A stretch of 8,013 nucleotides of DNA from Gammaproteobacteria bacterium (GCA_018820745.1 JAHJNP010000209.1:1-8013), one strand, 5' to 3'; shown: positions 1 through 6,046, counted from the stretch's first letter. Translations and numbers: made by a program. The notes: a model not told the origin generated them from the sequence alone.

Positions 1-8
1 AGGAGGGC

Positions 9-383
9 GTGAGTCCTGCCATCGAACCGGAAACCAAAGAGACCCGCAACAAGGTCGTTCTGGATACGCTTTTCGGCACCGCAACCGGGGGCGCGGCCGG
101 TGCGGTAACCGCAGGTGCAGTCGCGGTCGTGGCCCCCTCGCTGTTTGTAAGCGCACCGATTGTCGCGCCCCTCATGGTGCTTGGCTACGGGGCCATGATC
201 GGCGGCACAGCGGGCGCCATTCTCGGACTCAAGCCACGCGAGGGCATGCTTGCCGGGCTGGTGAGGGATTCGATCAAGGCGGGTTACCACGTCGTGATTG
301 TCCACGCCGCCAGCCATGAGGCGCGGAAGCGGGCCGAAGCCGTGATCGGCGAGACCATGACGGAAAAAACAGCTCGTTCGTAA
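9..383 (+). CDS. Small glycine-zipper membrane protein, function unknown
   Basis: The 124-residue product has a short polar N-terminus and then two hydrophobic glycine/alanine-rich segments, roughly residues 22-47 and 49-74. GxxxG-like patterns (GTATGGAAGAV, GAMIGGTAGAILG) indicate tightly packed membrane helices. The C-terminal 50 residues are soluble and amphipathic, with a hydrophobic strand (YHVVIVHA, 93-100) and a charged helix (EARKRAEAVIGE). This shape resembles small stress-related glycine-zipper proteins, but I cannot name a family. The GTG start is uncertain: AGGAGG at 1-6 leaves only 2 nt before the GTG, which is unusually tight, and the frame stays open to the window edge, so the true start may lie upstream. 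The gene converges on the Crp/Fnr-type regulator gene. Confidence 0.7.
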   Translation: MSPAIEPETKETRNKVVLDTLFGTATGGAAGAVTAGAVAVVAPSLFVSAPIVAPLMVLGYGAMIGGTAGAILGLKPREGMLAGLVRDSIKAGYHVVIVHAASHEARKRAEAVIGETMTEKTARS

Positions 384-388
384 TACAC

Positions 389-406
389 GATTGATCGCGA
401 CCAATC
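389..406. repeat. 18-bp near-perfect palindrome containing an FNR-box-like site, between convergent genes
   Basis: GATTGATCGCGACCAATC is self-complementary except for one mismatched pair. Its core, TTGAT-CGCG-ACCAA (391-404), matches 9 of the 10 defined bases of the FNR consensus TTGAT-N4-ATCAA. It lies 5 bp after the stop of the glycine-zipper gene and 44 bp beyond the stop of the regulator gene, so it is not an obvious promoter operator. As minus-strand RNA the mismatch becomes a G-U wobble, so it could be a weak 3' hairpin for the regulator transcript, but no U-run follows. Confidence 0.35.
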
Positions 407-450
407 GGCCGACCGGCGCCATGTAACACGCGGTGTACCACGCGGCGCTG

Positions 451-1203
451 CTATTCGTCGGCGATGTGGCGCAACCGGCCCATATCGGCTTCGTAAAGAT
501 TGTTCGCGGCGCCGTCATGGTGCGCGAGGATGTCCCGCCGCTTGAACTCGGCGAGGACGCGGCTGACGCTCTCGCTCGTCACCCCGAGGATGGAACCCAT
601 TTCCTCGCAGGTGAGCAAGTGCAGTTCGCCGTTTTCCGCATCGGGTTCGAGTTCGGACAGGAAAGACAGCAGCCGGGCGACACGAGCCCGTATCGGGCCG
701 GTGGAGAACTGGGTGATCCAGGTGTCGGCGTCGTTCAGATAGTTGTGCCAGCGCTCAAGCAGGCTGGCATAGGTGAGCGGGTCCTCGGTACGCAGCCGCT
801 GCACGGCGCTGACGGGCAGGCACAGGGTGGTGACGGGAATCACTGCCACCGCGGTGTGCTTGTTGTTCCGGTCGAACAGGCCGCTCAGGCAGAGAACCGC
901 GCCGGGGCGATGCAGGCGAACGATCCGGGCGCGGCCGTTGGGAAGATGGATGATGAGTTTCAGGAATCCGCTGGTGATGAGGTACACGGTATTGCTGACG
1001 CTGCCTTCGTGATACAGGACTTCGTTCGGGCCATGGCAGGTGCGCCGGGCGAGCGAGAGCAGGTCGTGCAATGCGGTCGAGAGGTGTTCGCCAAAAATGA
1101 GCTTGATTTCCGACGGGCTTGACCTGTCGTTGCCGGCAGACACGGCTCCGCGTGTTTCGAATGATCCGGATGTCGAATACATCGGTTTGTTGTGCGCCTG
1201 CAT
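451..1203 (-). CDS. Crp/Fnr-family transcriptional regulator
   Basis: The 250-residue product has the Crp/Fnr layout: an effector domain of cyclic-nucleotide-binding fold (about 35-130, with YLITSGFLKL and a GAVLCLSGLF turn), a long dimer helix (about 140-185) and a C-terminal winged helix-turn-helix (about 195-245). The recognition helix TSESVSRVLAEFKRR carries E211, S214 and R215, the E-x-x-S-R pattern by which FNR reads TTGAT half-sites; CRP has R-E-x-x-x-R instead. The four cysteines (56, 105, 128, 199) are scattered, so an FNR-type [4Fe-4S] cluster is unlikely. The CRP cAMP-contact motif RxSA is also absent, so the ligand is unknown. The start at 1203 is chosen because AGGAGGTG (1215-1208) sits 6 nt upstream; the frame runs open to 1560 but without such support. 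Placed downstream of the sulfite dehydrogenase genes, it is a candidate regulator of them. Confidence 0.9.
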   Translation of the reverse strand: MQAHNKPMYSTSGSFETRGAVSAGNDRSSPSEIKLIFGEHLSTALHDLLSLARRTCHGPNEVLYHEGSVSNTVYLITSGFLKLIIHLPNGRARIVRLHRPGAVLCLSGLFDRNNKHTAVAVIPVTTLCLPVSAVQRLRTEDPLTYASLLERWHNYLNDADTWITQFSTGPIRARVARLLSFLSELEPDAENGELHLLTCEEMGSILGVTSESVSRVLAEFKRRDILAHHDGAANNLYEADMGRLRHIADE

Positions 1204-1523
1204 GGGGCACCTCCTGTCATGTCGTTGATCATCGCGCGATGGCGGCAACAGCATCCCGCGGTATGCAATCGCGGCGGGCCCTCGTGGGTCTGGGTGGGCG
1301 ATCCGGCAGTCGCGCAGCTTTGAGGCTGCCTGCACGGCCGGCTGCATCACATCCTGATTTGAAGCTAGTACAACTTTGGGCGCATCCCCGTCCCATGCTT
1401 CCTTCACCCGACCGGGAGCGCCTTCGACCCGCCCGGGAATCCGGTGGATCGCCTTGCCGGCGCCGGCTGGAAAGGGGCTGGAGTGGGAGGCAGTGAGGTT
1501 ACTAAGGATAAATACGTGCTGCT
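1204..1523. other. Non-coding leader region upstream of the regulator gene
   Basis: I find no convincing gene in these 320 bases. The regulator's frame remains open through this stretch on the minus strand, but the residues look like translated GC-rich DNA, and a strong ribosome site at 1208-1215 marks the real start. The stretch should contain the regulator's promoter. The AT-richer segments near 1361-1378 and 1496-1526 are the likeliest places, but no clear -35/-10 pair stands out. A lone TTGATCA half-site lies at about 1225-1231. Confidence 0.4.
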
Positions 1524-1560
1524 TTGACCGTATACCCCGGACCGGGGTGACGGCTGTCAA
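1524..1560 (-). terminator. Compound inverted repeat just after the cytochrome stop; probable terminator or 3' stabiliser
   Basis: A nested inverted repeat begins 1 nt after the cytochrome gene's TGA. The inner arms are ACCCCGG (1534-1540) and CCGGGGT (1542-1548). The outer arms add ACGG/CCGT and TCAA/TTGA with a small bulge and internal loop. In minus-strand RNA this gives a strong GC-rich hairpin of about 14 pairs. No long U-run follows, only a moderately AT-rich stretch near 1505-1515, so it is either a weak intrinsic terminator or a 3' stabilising hairpin. Its position fits the end of the two-gene sulfite unit. Confidence 0.5.
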
Positions 1561-1561
1561 T

Positions 1562-1948
1562 TCACGGGGATTGAGGACCGTGATTCTCGGTCAGGTAGTC
1601 GATGATGAGTTCTTGCTGTTTCCCGGTGATCCAGGTGGCGCCGAATTTATTGACCATGTCGTCCATCACCCAGCGCCAGGTGTTGCGGTCCAGTCGCTGC
1701 GAACGAGGCAGTTCCAGGCTGTGGCAAACACCGCAGTGCGTTTCGAACAGCTTCTTCGGTGCGGTCTCGACCATGGGTGCGTTCTCGACCATGGGCTTGG
1801 GCGGCTTGCCGTTGTGCTCTGCTGCAAGAGCGTTTCCCATCAGCACGCTCAGTGCGGCCGCCGCCACCGCGATGAATCCATCCGGGATCCTGGCGCGGAC
1901 GGGACGTCTGCCCGGCCACAGGCGCCAGAACCGCGGCAGTTCAGACAT
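1562..1948 (-). CDS. Monohaem c-type cytochrome, likely electron acceptor of the sulfite dehydrogenase (SorB-like)
   Basis: The 128-residue product has an N-terminal hydrophobic segment (about 22-42, ending ALA-AE) that serves as a signal peptide or anchor, so it acts in the periplasm. The haem-binding motif C72-G-V-C75-H76 follows. M95 or M98 in the WVMDDMVNKFGA segment is a plausible distal haem ligand. A short internal duplication, PMVENAPMVETAP, sits in the linker. The start at 1948 overlaps the dehydrogenase stop by 8 nt (ATGTCTGA), and no strong ribosome site precedes it, which suggests translational coupling. From its small size and position, I infer that it takes electrons from the molybdenum enzyme, as SorB does for SorA. 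It is much too small for SoxD, which is a dihaem protein. Confidence 0.88.
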   Translation of the reverse strand: MSELPRFWRLWPGRRPVRARIPDGFIAVAAAALSVLMGNALAAEHNGKPPKPMVENAPMVETAPKKLFETHCGVCHSLELPRSQRLDRNTWRWVMDDMVNKFGATWITGKQQELIIDYLTENHGPQSP

Positions 1949-3266
1949 CCACGAGCACCGGGACGCGGTGAATGACGTTGCCGAGATAGCCCCTGGGATT
2001 CCACGGCTGGCGGAATGGCTGGGCATTGCCGCGCTGGTCGAAGGCTCGCGCCCAGATCTCGTAGTAGCCCTTTTGATCGAAACGCACCTCTGAATCGAAG
2101 TGGTACCAGGCATATTTATTGGCGGGCCGGGTCAGTTTGGCGGCTTTCCAGTTGACGCCGTAATCCGTCGAGAGGAGAACCCTGTCGACCGTGTTCTCTC
2201 CCGCCCAGGCATGACCGCGTACCGCCATGCGTTTTCCGGCGCTGGTTTTGGTGTCGGCCGCGGGCAGGGTGATCAAGGATTTGATCTGCCAGGCGGTGAG
2301 GATCTTCATCACCGATTCGGGCGGGCGCGAGCCGGGAGGGACGGGGTACTCGGGGATGCGGTACGAGTAGCCGGTCATCTTGTCGGAATCATGCACCTTG
2401 TCGCGGATCCGGATCCGGTTCAGCCATTTCTGCGAGGCACTGCCGATCCAGCCGGGAACCACCACCCGCACGGGATAGCCGTTCAGGGCATGCAGCGGTT
2501 TGCCGTTCATCCTGTAAGCGATGAGGGTGTGTTCTTCCATGGCCTTGTCGATGGGGATGCCGCGCGAGAACGGTTGCGCGGAGCCGATGGGGGGGTCCTC
2601 GCCATCGTGCGCGGTGTACACCGCGCTATCCTTCAGCCCGGCCCGCTGCAGGAGATCGCGCAGGCGCACGCCCTGCCATTCGCTGCAGCCGATGGCGCCG
2701 CGGTCCCACGGATTGCCGCGCACGGGCGGGTTGAAATTGGCGCGGCCATTGCCGCCGCATTCGATGCATGCCTGATAGGTCGCCGAGGGCATCTGCATCA
2801 GGTCTTCCAGACTCAGTTTGAGGGGTCGATGGACCTCGCCCTCGATGGCGAGTGTCCATCCCTGGGGGTTTTGTGCCTCGGCGCGCTGGGGAACCAGGCC
2901 GTTGTTGCGCACGAAGTGCCGCGTGGTCGGCGTAACGTCGTCATTCAGCAGATGGGGCGGAAACTCACCATTCACCGGGCGGGGATTGTGGACGATCATG
3001 CCTGGCTTGCCTTCGATCTGCGCCGTCTTCTCGGCCTCCGCGGCCCAGGCCGCCGGAATCATGCCGCGGCCGAACAGTCCCTGCAGCGCCATTTCTGCAC
3101 CGGCGCCAAAACCGAGGAGCGACAGCGCGGTGCCGCCACCGCCCAGGCCTGCCAGGAAACGCCGGCGCGACATCACGGTATCGAATCGGTCCAGATCATC
3201 CCCGGACGCGCCATTTTCAACCAGCAGCTCGCGCAGCTGGTCATGGATTTCAAGTGACTTTTTCAT
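1941..3266 (-). CDS. soxC: Tat-exported molybdopterin sulfite dehydrogenase (SoxC/SorA type)
   Basis: The 441-residue product belongs to the sulfite oxidase family, which oxidises sulfite (or Sox-bound sulfane sulfur in the case of SoxC) in the periplasm. A twin-arginine signal, S33-R-R-R-F-L-A, is followed by a hydrophobic glycine-rich core, so it is exported folded with its molybdenum cofactor. The cofactor domain (about 115-310) contains IEC170GGNGR; C170 is the expected Mo ligand. Other family signatures are SRGIPIDKAM and GYPVRVVVPGWIGSASQKWL. The C-terminal dimerisation domain (about 320-440) has VRGHAWAG, STDYGVNW, YYEIWARA and WNPRGY. The start at 3266 has GGAGG 7 nt upstream. An alternative start at M32 lacks one and would begin almost at the Tat motif. 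The sequence reads more like SoxC, but the partner is a SorB-size cytochrome and no other sox gene is in view. The symbol is therefore tentative and sorA is the alternative. Confidence 0.92.
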   Translation of the reverse strand: MKKSLEIHDQLRELLVENGASGDDLDRFDTVMSRRRFLAGLGGGGTALSLLGFGAGAEMALQGLFGRGMIPAAWAAEAEKTAQIEGKPGMIVHNPRPVNGEFPPHLLNDDVTPTTRHFVRNNGLVPQRAEAQNPQGWTLAIEGEVHRPLKLSLEDLMQMPSATYQACIECGGNGRANFNPPVRGNPWDRGAIGCSEWQGVRLRDLLQRAGLKDSAVYTAHDGEDPPIGSAQPFSRGIPIDKAMEEHTLIAYRMNGKPLHALNGYPVRVVVPGWIGSASQKWLNRIRIRDKVHDSDKMTGYSYRIPEYPVPPGSRPPESVMKILTAWQIKSLITLPAADTKTSAGKRMAVRGHAWAGENTVDRVLLSTDYGVNWKAAKLTRPANKYAWYHFDSEVRFDQKGYYEIWARAFDQRGNAQPFRQPWNPRGYLGNVIHRVPVLVDV

Positions 3267-3513
3267 CCCGGATCCTCCTTCGGTGTCGGTGGGGTGGGGG
3301 AAATCTGCTCTTGCCTGTCCTGATGAAATCACGGTCTGCGGCATCCGGCATTGAAAAATCGCAATCGATGAAGCACGCCCGCCAGCCCCCATCGGCCATG
3401 TTCAAGCGGAGCACGCGGCGGGCCGGTCACGTCATTCGGTTTCATTGTTTATGCGGCCATTCGTTCGGCGCCCCTCGCCCAGCGGAGACCCCGAAATGTG
3501 CTAGGCCTTAAGT
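3267..3513. promoter_or_regulatory. Upstream region of the sulfite dehydrogenase gene, with a weak FNR-like dyad
   Basis: No credible gene is present. Read on the minus strand, this stretch should hold the promoter of the sulfite dehydrogenase unit. A dyad, TTGAAAAATCGCAA (3351-3364, plus strand), has TTG/CAA ends at FNR-box spacing and matches about 7 of the 10 consensus positions. It lies about 85 bp upstream of the start codon. An AT-richer stretch (about 3440-3455) could be a promoter element, but no good -35/-10 pair is evident. The regulator encoded downstream of this unit would be the first candidate to bind here. Confidence 0.25.
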
Positions 3514-3516
3514 GCC

Positions 3517-3809
3517 ATGGAATTAGAAGCGGGAGATTACGTGCATACACCGTCACACGAAGCTTGCGGCGGCAATGGTTGCTTGTTCACCGATTGGTCG
3601 CTCAGTCAGCCACCCCGTCCGCCCGGCAAGCCGCCAAGACCGCCGGCAAACCCCCTCAGCCGCCGCCTGGAATCCCGCCTGCGCCACCCAAGCCGCCGTC
3701 GCCGCCCGGCAAGCCTCCCCAGCCGCCGCCCGGAATCCCGCCTGCGCCGCCCAAGCCTCCCCTGGTCGCCTGGCGTGCCGTTCGTTCCGCCAGATTGCCG
3801 GGAATGTGA
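3517..3809 (+). pseudogene. Frameshifted gene for a proline-rich repeat protein, possibly a cupin remnant
   Basis: Two overlapping frames together read as one protein. From ATG 3517 the product begins MELEAGDYVHTP and runs to a GKPPRPP motif. The proline pattern then continues only in the other frame, from G-K-P-P at 3645 to the TGA at 3807-3809. Restoring one G next to the GG at 3645-3646 joins them into a 97-residue product with a run of GKPP units. No ribosome site precedes 3517, and a TAG lies just upstream at 3502-3504. The first 30 residues resemble the C-terminal strand of small cupin proteins (L-E-x-G-D-Y-V-H-T-P), a low-confidence impression. I read it as a decayed, truncated gene. 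A sequencing error in the G run, or a still-functional frameshift, cannot be excluded. Confidence 0.5.
3645..3761 (+). repeat. Two 63-bp tandem units encoding a proline-rich 21-residue repeat
   Basis: Units start at 3645 and 3708, and the second is complete for 54 nt. Both encode GKPPQPPPGIPPAPPKPP, with Ser-Pro-Pro as spacer. Over the 54 compared bases there are seven differences, and all fall at the third codon position of this frame, leaving the protein identical. A partial earlier unit (GKPPRPP, from about 3625) lies in the neighbouring frame. The silent pattern argues that this plus-strand frame was translated and selected, and that the opposite-strand frames were not. Confidence 0.75.
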
Positions 3810-3900
3810 AGGCCGCATCGCGGCACGCGTAACGGGGTGGAACACGCAGCCAGCCGTGTGGGGATGGATTCACCCTCATGCCTGCTTCGTCAGGCGGGGC

Positions 3901-3921
3901 CGGCACCATGCGTCCGTGCCG
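3901..3921 (-). terminator. Possible hairpin after the dodecin gene
   Basis: CGGCAC (3901-3906) and GTGCCG (3916-3921) form a 6-bp stem with a 9-nt loop, starting 10 nt beyond the dodecin stop on the minus strand. A second small dyad, GCCTG/CAGGC (3880-3895), follows. No U-run is seen, so intrinsic termination is uncertain. Confidence 0.25.
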
Positions 3922-3931
3922 CCGTGGCCGC

Positions 3932-4132
3932 TTATTCAACGATGAAGGTGATTTTCAGGTCGACCCGATATTTCGCGATTTTGCCGCCCTCGACAACGAC
4001 GGATTGCTCCTTCACCCATGCGCCCTGGATGTTGCGCACGGTCCTGGCGGTGCCCTCGATGCCCTGGCGTATGGCGTCTTCAAAACTGTCGGTGGATTCA
4101 GCGCTGATTTCGATGATCTTGGCAATGGGCAT
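3932..4132 (-). CDS. Dodecin family flavin-binding protein
   Basis: The 66-residue product matches the dodecin family in length and pattern. It has a first beta strand (AKIIEISAES), a helix (DSFEDAIRQGIEGTARTVRN) and two further strands (GAWVKEQSVVVEGGKIAKYRVDLKITFIVE). The S-F-E-D-A-I, T-x-R-N-I and K-Y-R-V-D-L-K-I-T-F signatures are typical. W39 lies where dodecins carry the tryptophan that stacks on the flavin. Members form hollow dodecamers in the cytoplasm that store or buffer FMN, riboflavin or coenzyme A. The start is supported by GGAG 8 nt upstream. The gene stands alone, convergent with the proline-rich remnant and divergent from the DsrC-like gene. Confidence 0.93.
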   Translation of the reverse strand: MPIAKIIEISAESTDSFEDAIRQGIEGTARTVRNIQGAWVKEQSVVVEGGKIAKYRVDLKITFIVE

Positions 4133-4480
4133 GAGGTTCTCCAGGTCGATGCAGGGGTTGGGCCAGCTTGTCGTAGCCGGTCATTGATCAATATAGTCGA
4201 TCGAATGGCCGGCTTCGCGCGGACCGCCCGGTTGCCGGATCAGGCGCCATCCTGAAACCGGAGCGGCATCGTCGATGAAGCGATTTACCTCTCCCGCACG
4301 ATCCCGTTCCCACCCACGACAGGCGGTTTACTACACTGGAGATCAGCGCAGACGGTGCGGGAGACAGCTTGCATTGGCCCTGCGCAGAAGATTCGCGCCG
4401 GGACCGGCCCTGTGCGAGGGGGAAATCGCTCGCGGCCCGGCGGGCGCGCATGTGCATAGCGCAAACCAAAGGAGATCGAC
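4133..4480. other. Divergent intergenic region between dodecin and DsrC-like genes
   Basis: No gene is supported in these 348 bases. The region must hold promoters for dodecin (-) and for the DsrC-like gene (+). For the latter, the relatively AT-rich TTTACTACACT near 4327-4337 could contain a -10 element, but I see no good -35. A clear AAGGAG about 7 nt before 4481 is the plus-strand ribosome site. The dodecin side contains the palindrome listed separately. Confidence 0.4.
4183..4195 (-). promoter_or_regulatory. ATTGATCAAT palindrome overlapping a possible -10 (TATATT) of the dodecin gene
   Basis: ATTGATCAAT (4183-4192) is a perfect 10-bp palindrome made of two overlapping TTGAT half-sites. 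On the minus strand it immediately follows and partly overlaps TATATT (4195-4190), which resembles a -10 hexamer about 58 nt upstream of the dodecin start. No recognisable -35 lies 16-18 bp further up (GCGAAG in that area), so the promoter might need an activator. The half-sites are too close for a canonical FNR box. Confidence 0.25.
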
Positions 4481-4846
4481 ATGCCGGACATCACGAAACA
4501 AATCCGAAATCCTGAAACCAGCAGCCCGGAGACGCTCGACCAGCAACACGACATGGCCGGGTGGAACCGGGAAACGGGGGAACGTGTGGCGGCCGAGGAA
4601 GGCGTCACGATGACCGACGCGCACTGGGAGGTCGTCGACTTCCTGCGCAGGCACTATCTCGAACACGGTCCCGCTTCGAGCGGGCGCGAGCTTGCAAAGG
4701 CCCTGGACGAGGCGTTCTCGGGGCACGGCGGCAGCCGCTACCTGCACCAATTGTTCATCAAGGGACCGGTCGCACAGGGAAGCCGGATCGGCGGCCTGCC
4801 GGTGCCGCCCTACACCGAGGACGAGTCGTTCGGCAGCGCCATGTAA
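4481..4846 (+). CDS. DsrC/TusE-family protein lacking all cysteines
   Basis: The 121-residue product carries the DsrC family core: MAGWNRETGERVAAEEGVTM, then TDAHWEVVDFLRRHYLEHGPASSGRELAKAL, then SRYLHQLFIKGP and the arm IGGLPVPP. In DsrC this flexible C-terminal arm bears two redox cysteines (around ACKIAGLPKPTGCV), and TusE keeps one. Here the first position is S101 and the second aligns near T112, followed by a 9-residue tail with no cysteine. The whole protein has none. It cannot carry persulfide or trisulfide as DsrC does, so a regulatory or structural role, as proposed for cysteine-lacking DsrC paralogues (RspA-type), is more likely. AAGGAG about 7 nt upstream supports the start. The metallophosphoesterase gene follows 78 bp downstream on the same strand. 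Confidence 0.88.
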   Translation: MPDITKQIRNPETSSPETLDQQHDMAGWNRETGERVAAEEGVTMTDAHWEVVDFLRRHYLEHGPASSGRELAKALDEAFSGHGGSRYLHQLFIKGPVAQGSRIGGLPVPPYTEDESFGSAM

Positions 4847-4924
4847 TGCAACGGCACTCGCCGCAATGTTCCTTGCGTGCACGCATGCGCCCGGCCCGAT
4901 GCCGGCCCATCCAGGCGCATCGCC

Positions 4925-6025
4925 ATGCTGAAATTTTTGGTCGTGGCTTTGGCGATCTATGGAACCATGCATCTCTATGCGCTGGGCAAGGTGTGGATGA
5001 CCTTCCCGCATTCATGGGCGCCGGGTCTGGCGCTGGCAGGCATCGTCCTGACCCTCTCCCCGCTGCTCGTGTGGTTCCTGGAACGACAAGGCTGGCACCG
5101 CGCAACCGTCGCCACCGCCTGGGTGAGCTATACGTGGATGGGCTATCTGTTCCTGTTTGTCTGCATCGGCCTGGTATTCGACCTCGGCCATGCGCTCGCC
5201 ACGCTGCTGCATCTCGACTGGCCCCTCAACCCGGTGCCGGCGTTCCGGACCGTGGGTCTGCTCGCGTTTGCCCTGCTGGGCTACGGATTCATCGAAGCGC
5301 GGCAGATCCGGGTTGAAGAAGTCAACATCACCACCCCCAAGCTCGCCTCCGGACGCGTCACCCTCGCCCTGATTTCCGACCTGCACCTCGGCATCATGCT
5401 GGGGGACGGATTTCTCGACCGCGTCATCGCCAGGCTGCGCGAGATCGACCCCGACATCATCGTGGCGACCGGAGACATCGTCGACGGGCAGGGCGACAAA
5501 CTTGCCGCGCTTGCCCGCCACTTCCAGTCCTGCGCGGCGCCACTCGGCGCATACGCCGTCACCGGCAATCACGAATACTATGCCGGGCTGGAAAAGTCCC
5601 TGCGATTCCTGCGCGACGCGGGCTTTACCGTGTTGCGCGGCGAATCGGTCGAAGCCGGCGGCATCGTTCTGGTGGGGGTCGACGATCGCAGCGCCGCGAC
5701 TTCAGGACGGCACGCCGGGCGGGACACCCGCCAGGCGCTCGCCGCGGTCGCCGCGACGGATTTCGTCGTCCTGCTCAAGCACCAGCCGGTGGTCGACCGC
5801 GACACGCCATTCGATCTCCAGCTCTCCGGGCATATCCATGGCGGACAGATATTCCCGTTCGGCTACCTGACGCAGCTGGCCTATGGCGTTCGCATCGGCC
5901 TCACCGAACTGGCCGATGGGCGGTGGCTGTACGTCAGCCGCGGCACCGGCACCTGGGGACCGCCGATACGCCTGTTTGCCCCGCCCGAAATCACCCTGAT
6001 CACGATCGCGAGCACCCATAAATGA
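4925..6025 (+). CDS. Membrane-anchored calcineurin-like metallophosphoesterase (YkuE/YaeI type)
   Basis: The 366-residue product has about four N-terminal membrane helices (around 2-21, 35-52, 64-86 and 107-123) followed by a full metallophosphoesterase domain. The metal-binding blocks are all present in order: D152-L-H154, G183-D184, G-N215-H216-E, H286-Q-P and G-H303-I-H305-G-G-Q. The domain therefore looks catalytically competent, with two metal ions. The membrane-helix plus phosphoesterase layout is that of YkuE/YaeI-like proteins, some of which act on lipid or nucleotide phosphates; the substrate cannot be told from sequence. The ATG at 4925 opens directly into the first membrane helix. 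An in-frame GTG at 4877 would add 16 polar residues and is less likely. Neither start has a strong ribosome site. It may be co-transcribed with the DsrC-like gene. Confidence 0.9.
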   Translation: MLKFLVVALAIYGTMHLYALGKVWMTFPHSWAPGLALAGIVLTLSPLLVWFLERQGWHRATVATAWVSYTWMGYLFLFVCIGLVFDLGHALATLLHLDWPLNPVPAFRTVGLLAFALLGYGFIEARQIRVEEVNITTPKLASGRVTLALISDLHLGIMLGDGFLDRVIARLREIDPDIIVATGDIVDGQGDKLAALARHFQSCAAPLGAYAVTGNHEYYAGLEKSLRFLRDAGFTVLRGESVEAGGIVLVGVDDRSAATSGRHAGRDTRQALAAVAATDFVVLLKHQPVVDRDTPFDLQLSGHIHGGQIFPFGYLTQLAYGVRIGLTELADGRWLYVSRGTGTWGPPIRLFAPPEITLITIASTHK

Positions 6026-6046
6026 TCGATTGCCGGAGTGATCCCG

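Noticed and set aside
1204..1560. 119-codon N-terminal extension of the Crp/Fnr regulator
   Set aside because: The frame is open, but the residues do not resemble any domain, and AGGAGGTG at ideal spacing marks the start at 1203, giving a normal family length.
1535..1560. TTGACA with TATACG as a promoter for the regulator
   Set aside because: Spacing is about 20 bp, too long, and both elements fall within the post-operon hairpin.
2100..3257. Long plus-strand frame of 385 residues opposite the sulfite dehydrogenase gene
   Set aside because: It is an antisense shadow in GC-rich DNA; the minus-strand protein has a Tat motif, a Mo-ligand cysteine and full family signatures.
3645..3761. Repeats as a possible CRISPR array
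   Set aside because: Only two units, contiguous and coding, with no unique spacers.
3553..3939. Minus-strand frames over the proline repeat (Ala/Gly- or Arg-rich)
   Set aside because: Between the two repeat units these frames show amino-acid changes, while the plus-strand proline frame shows none.
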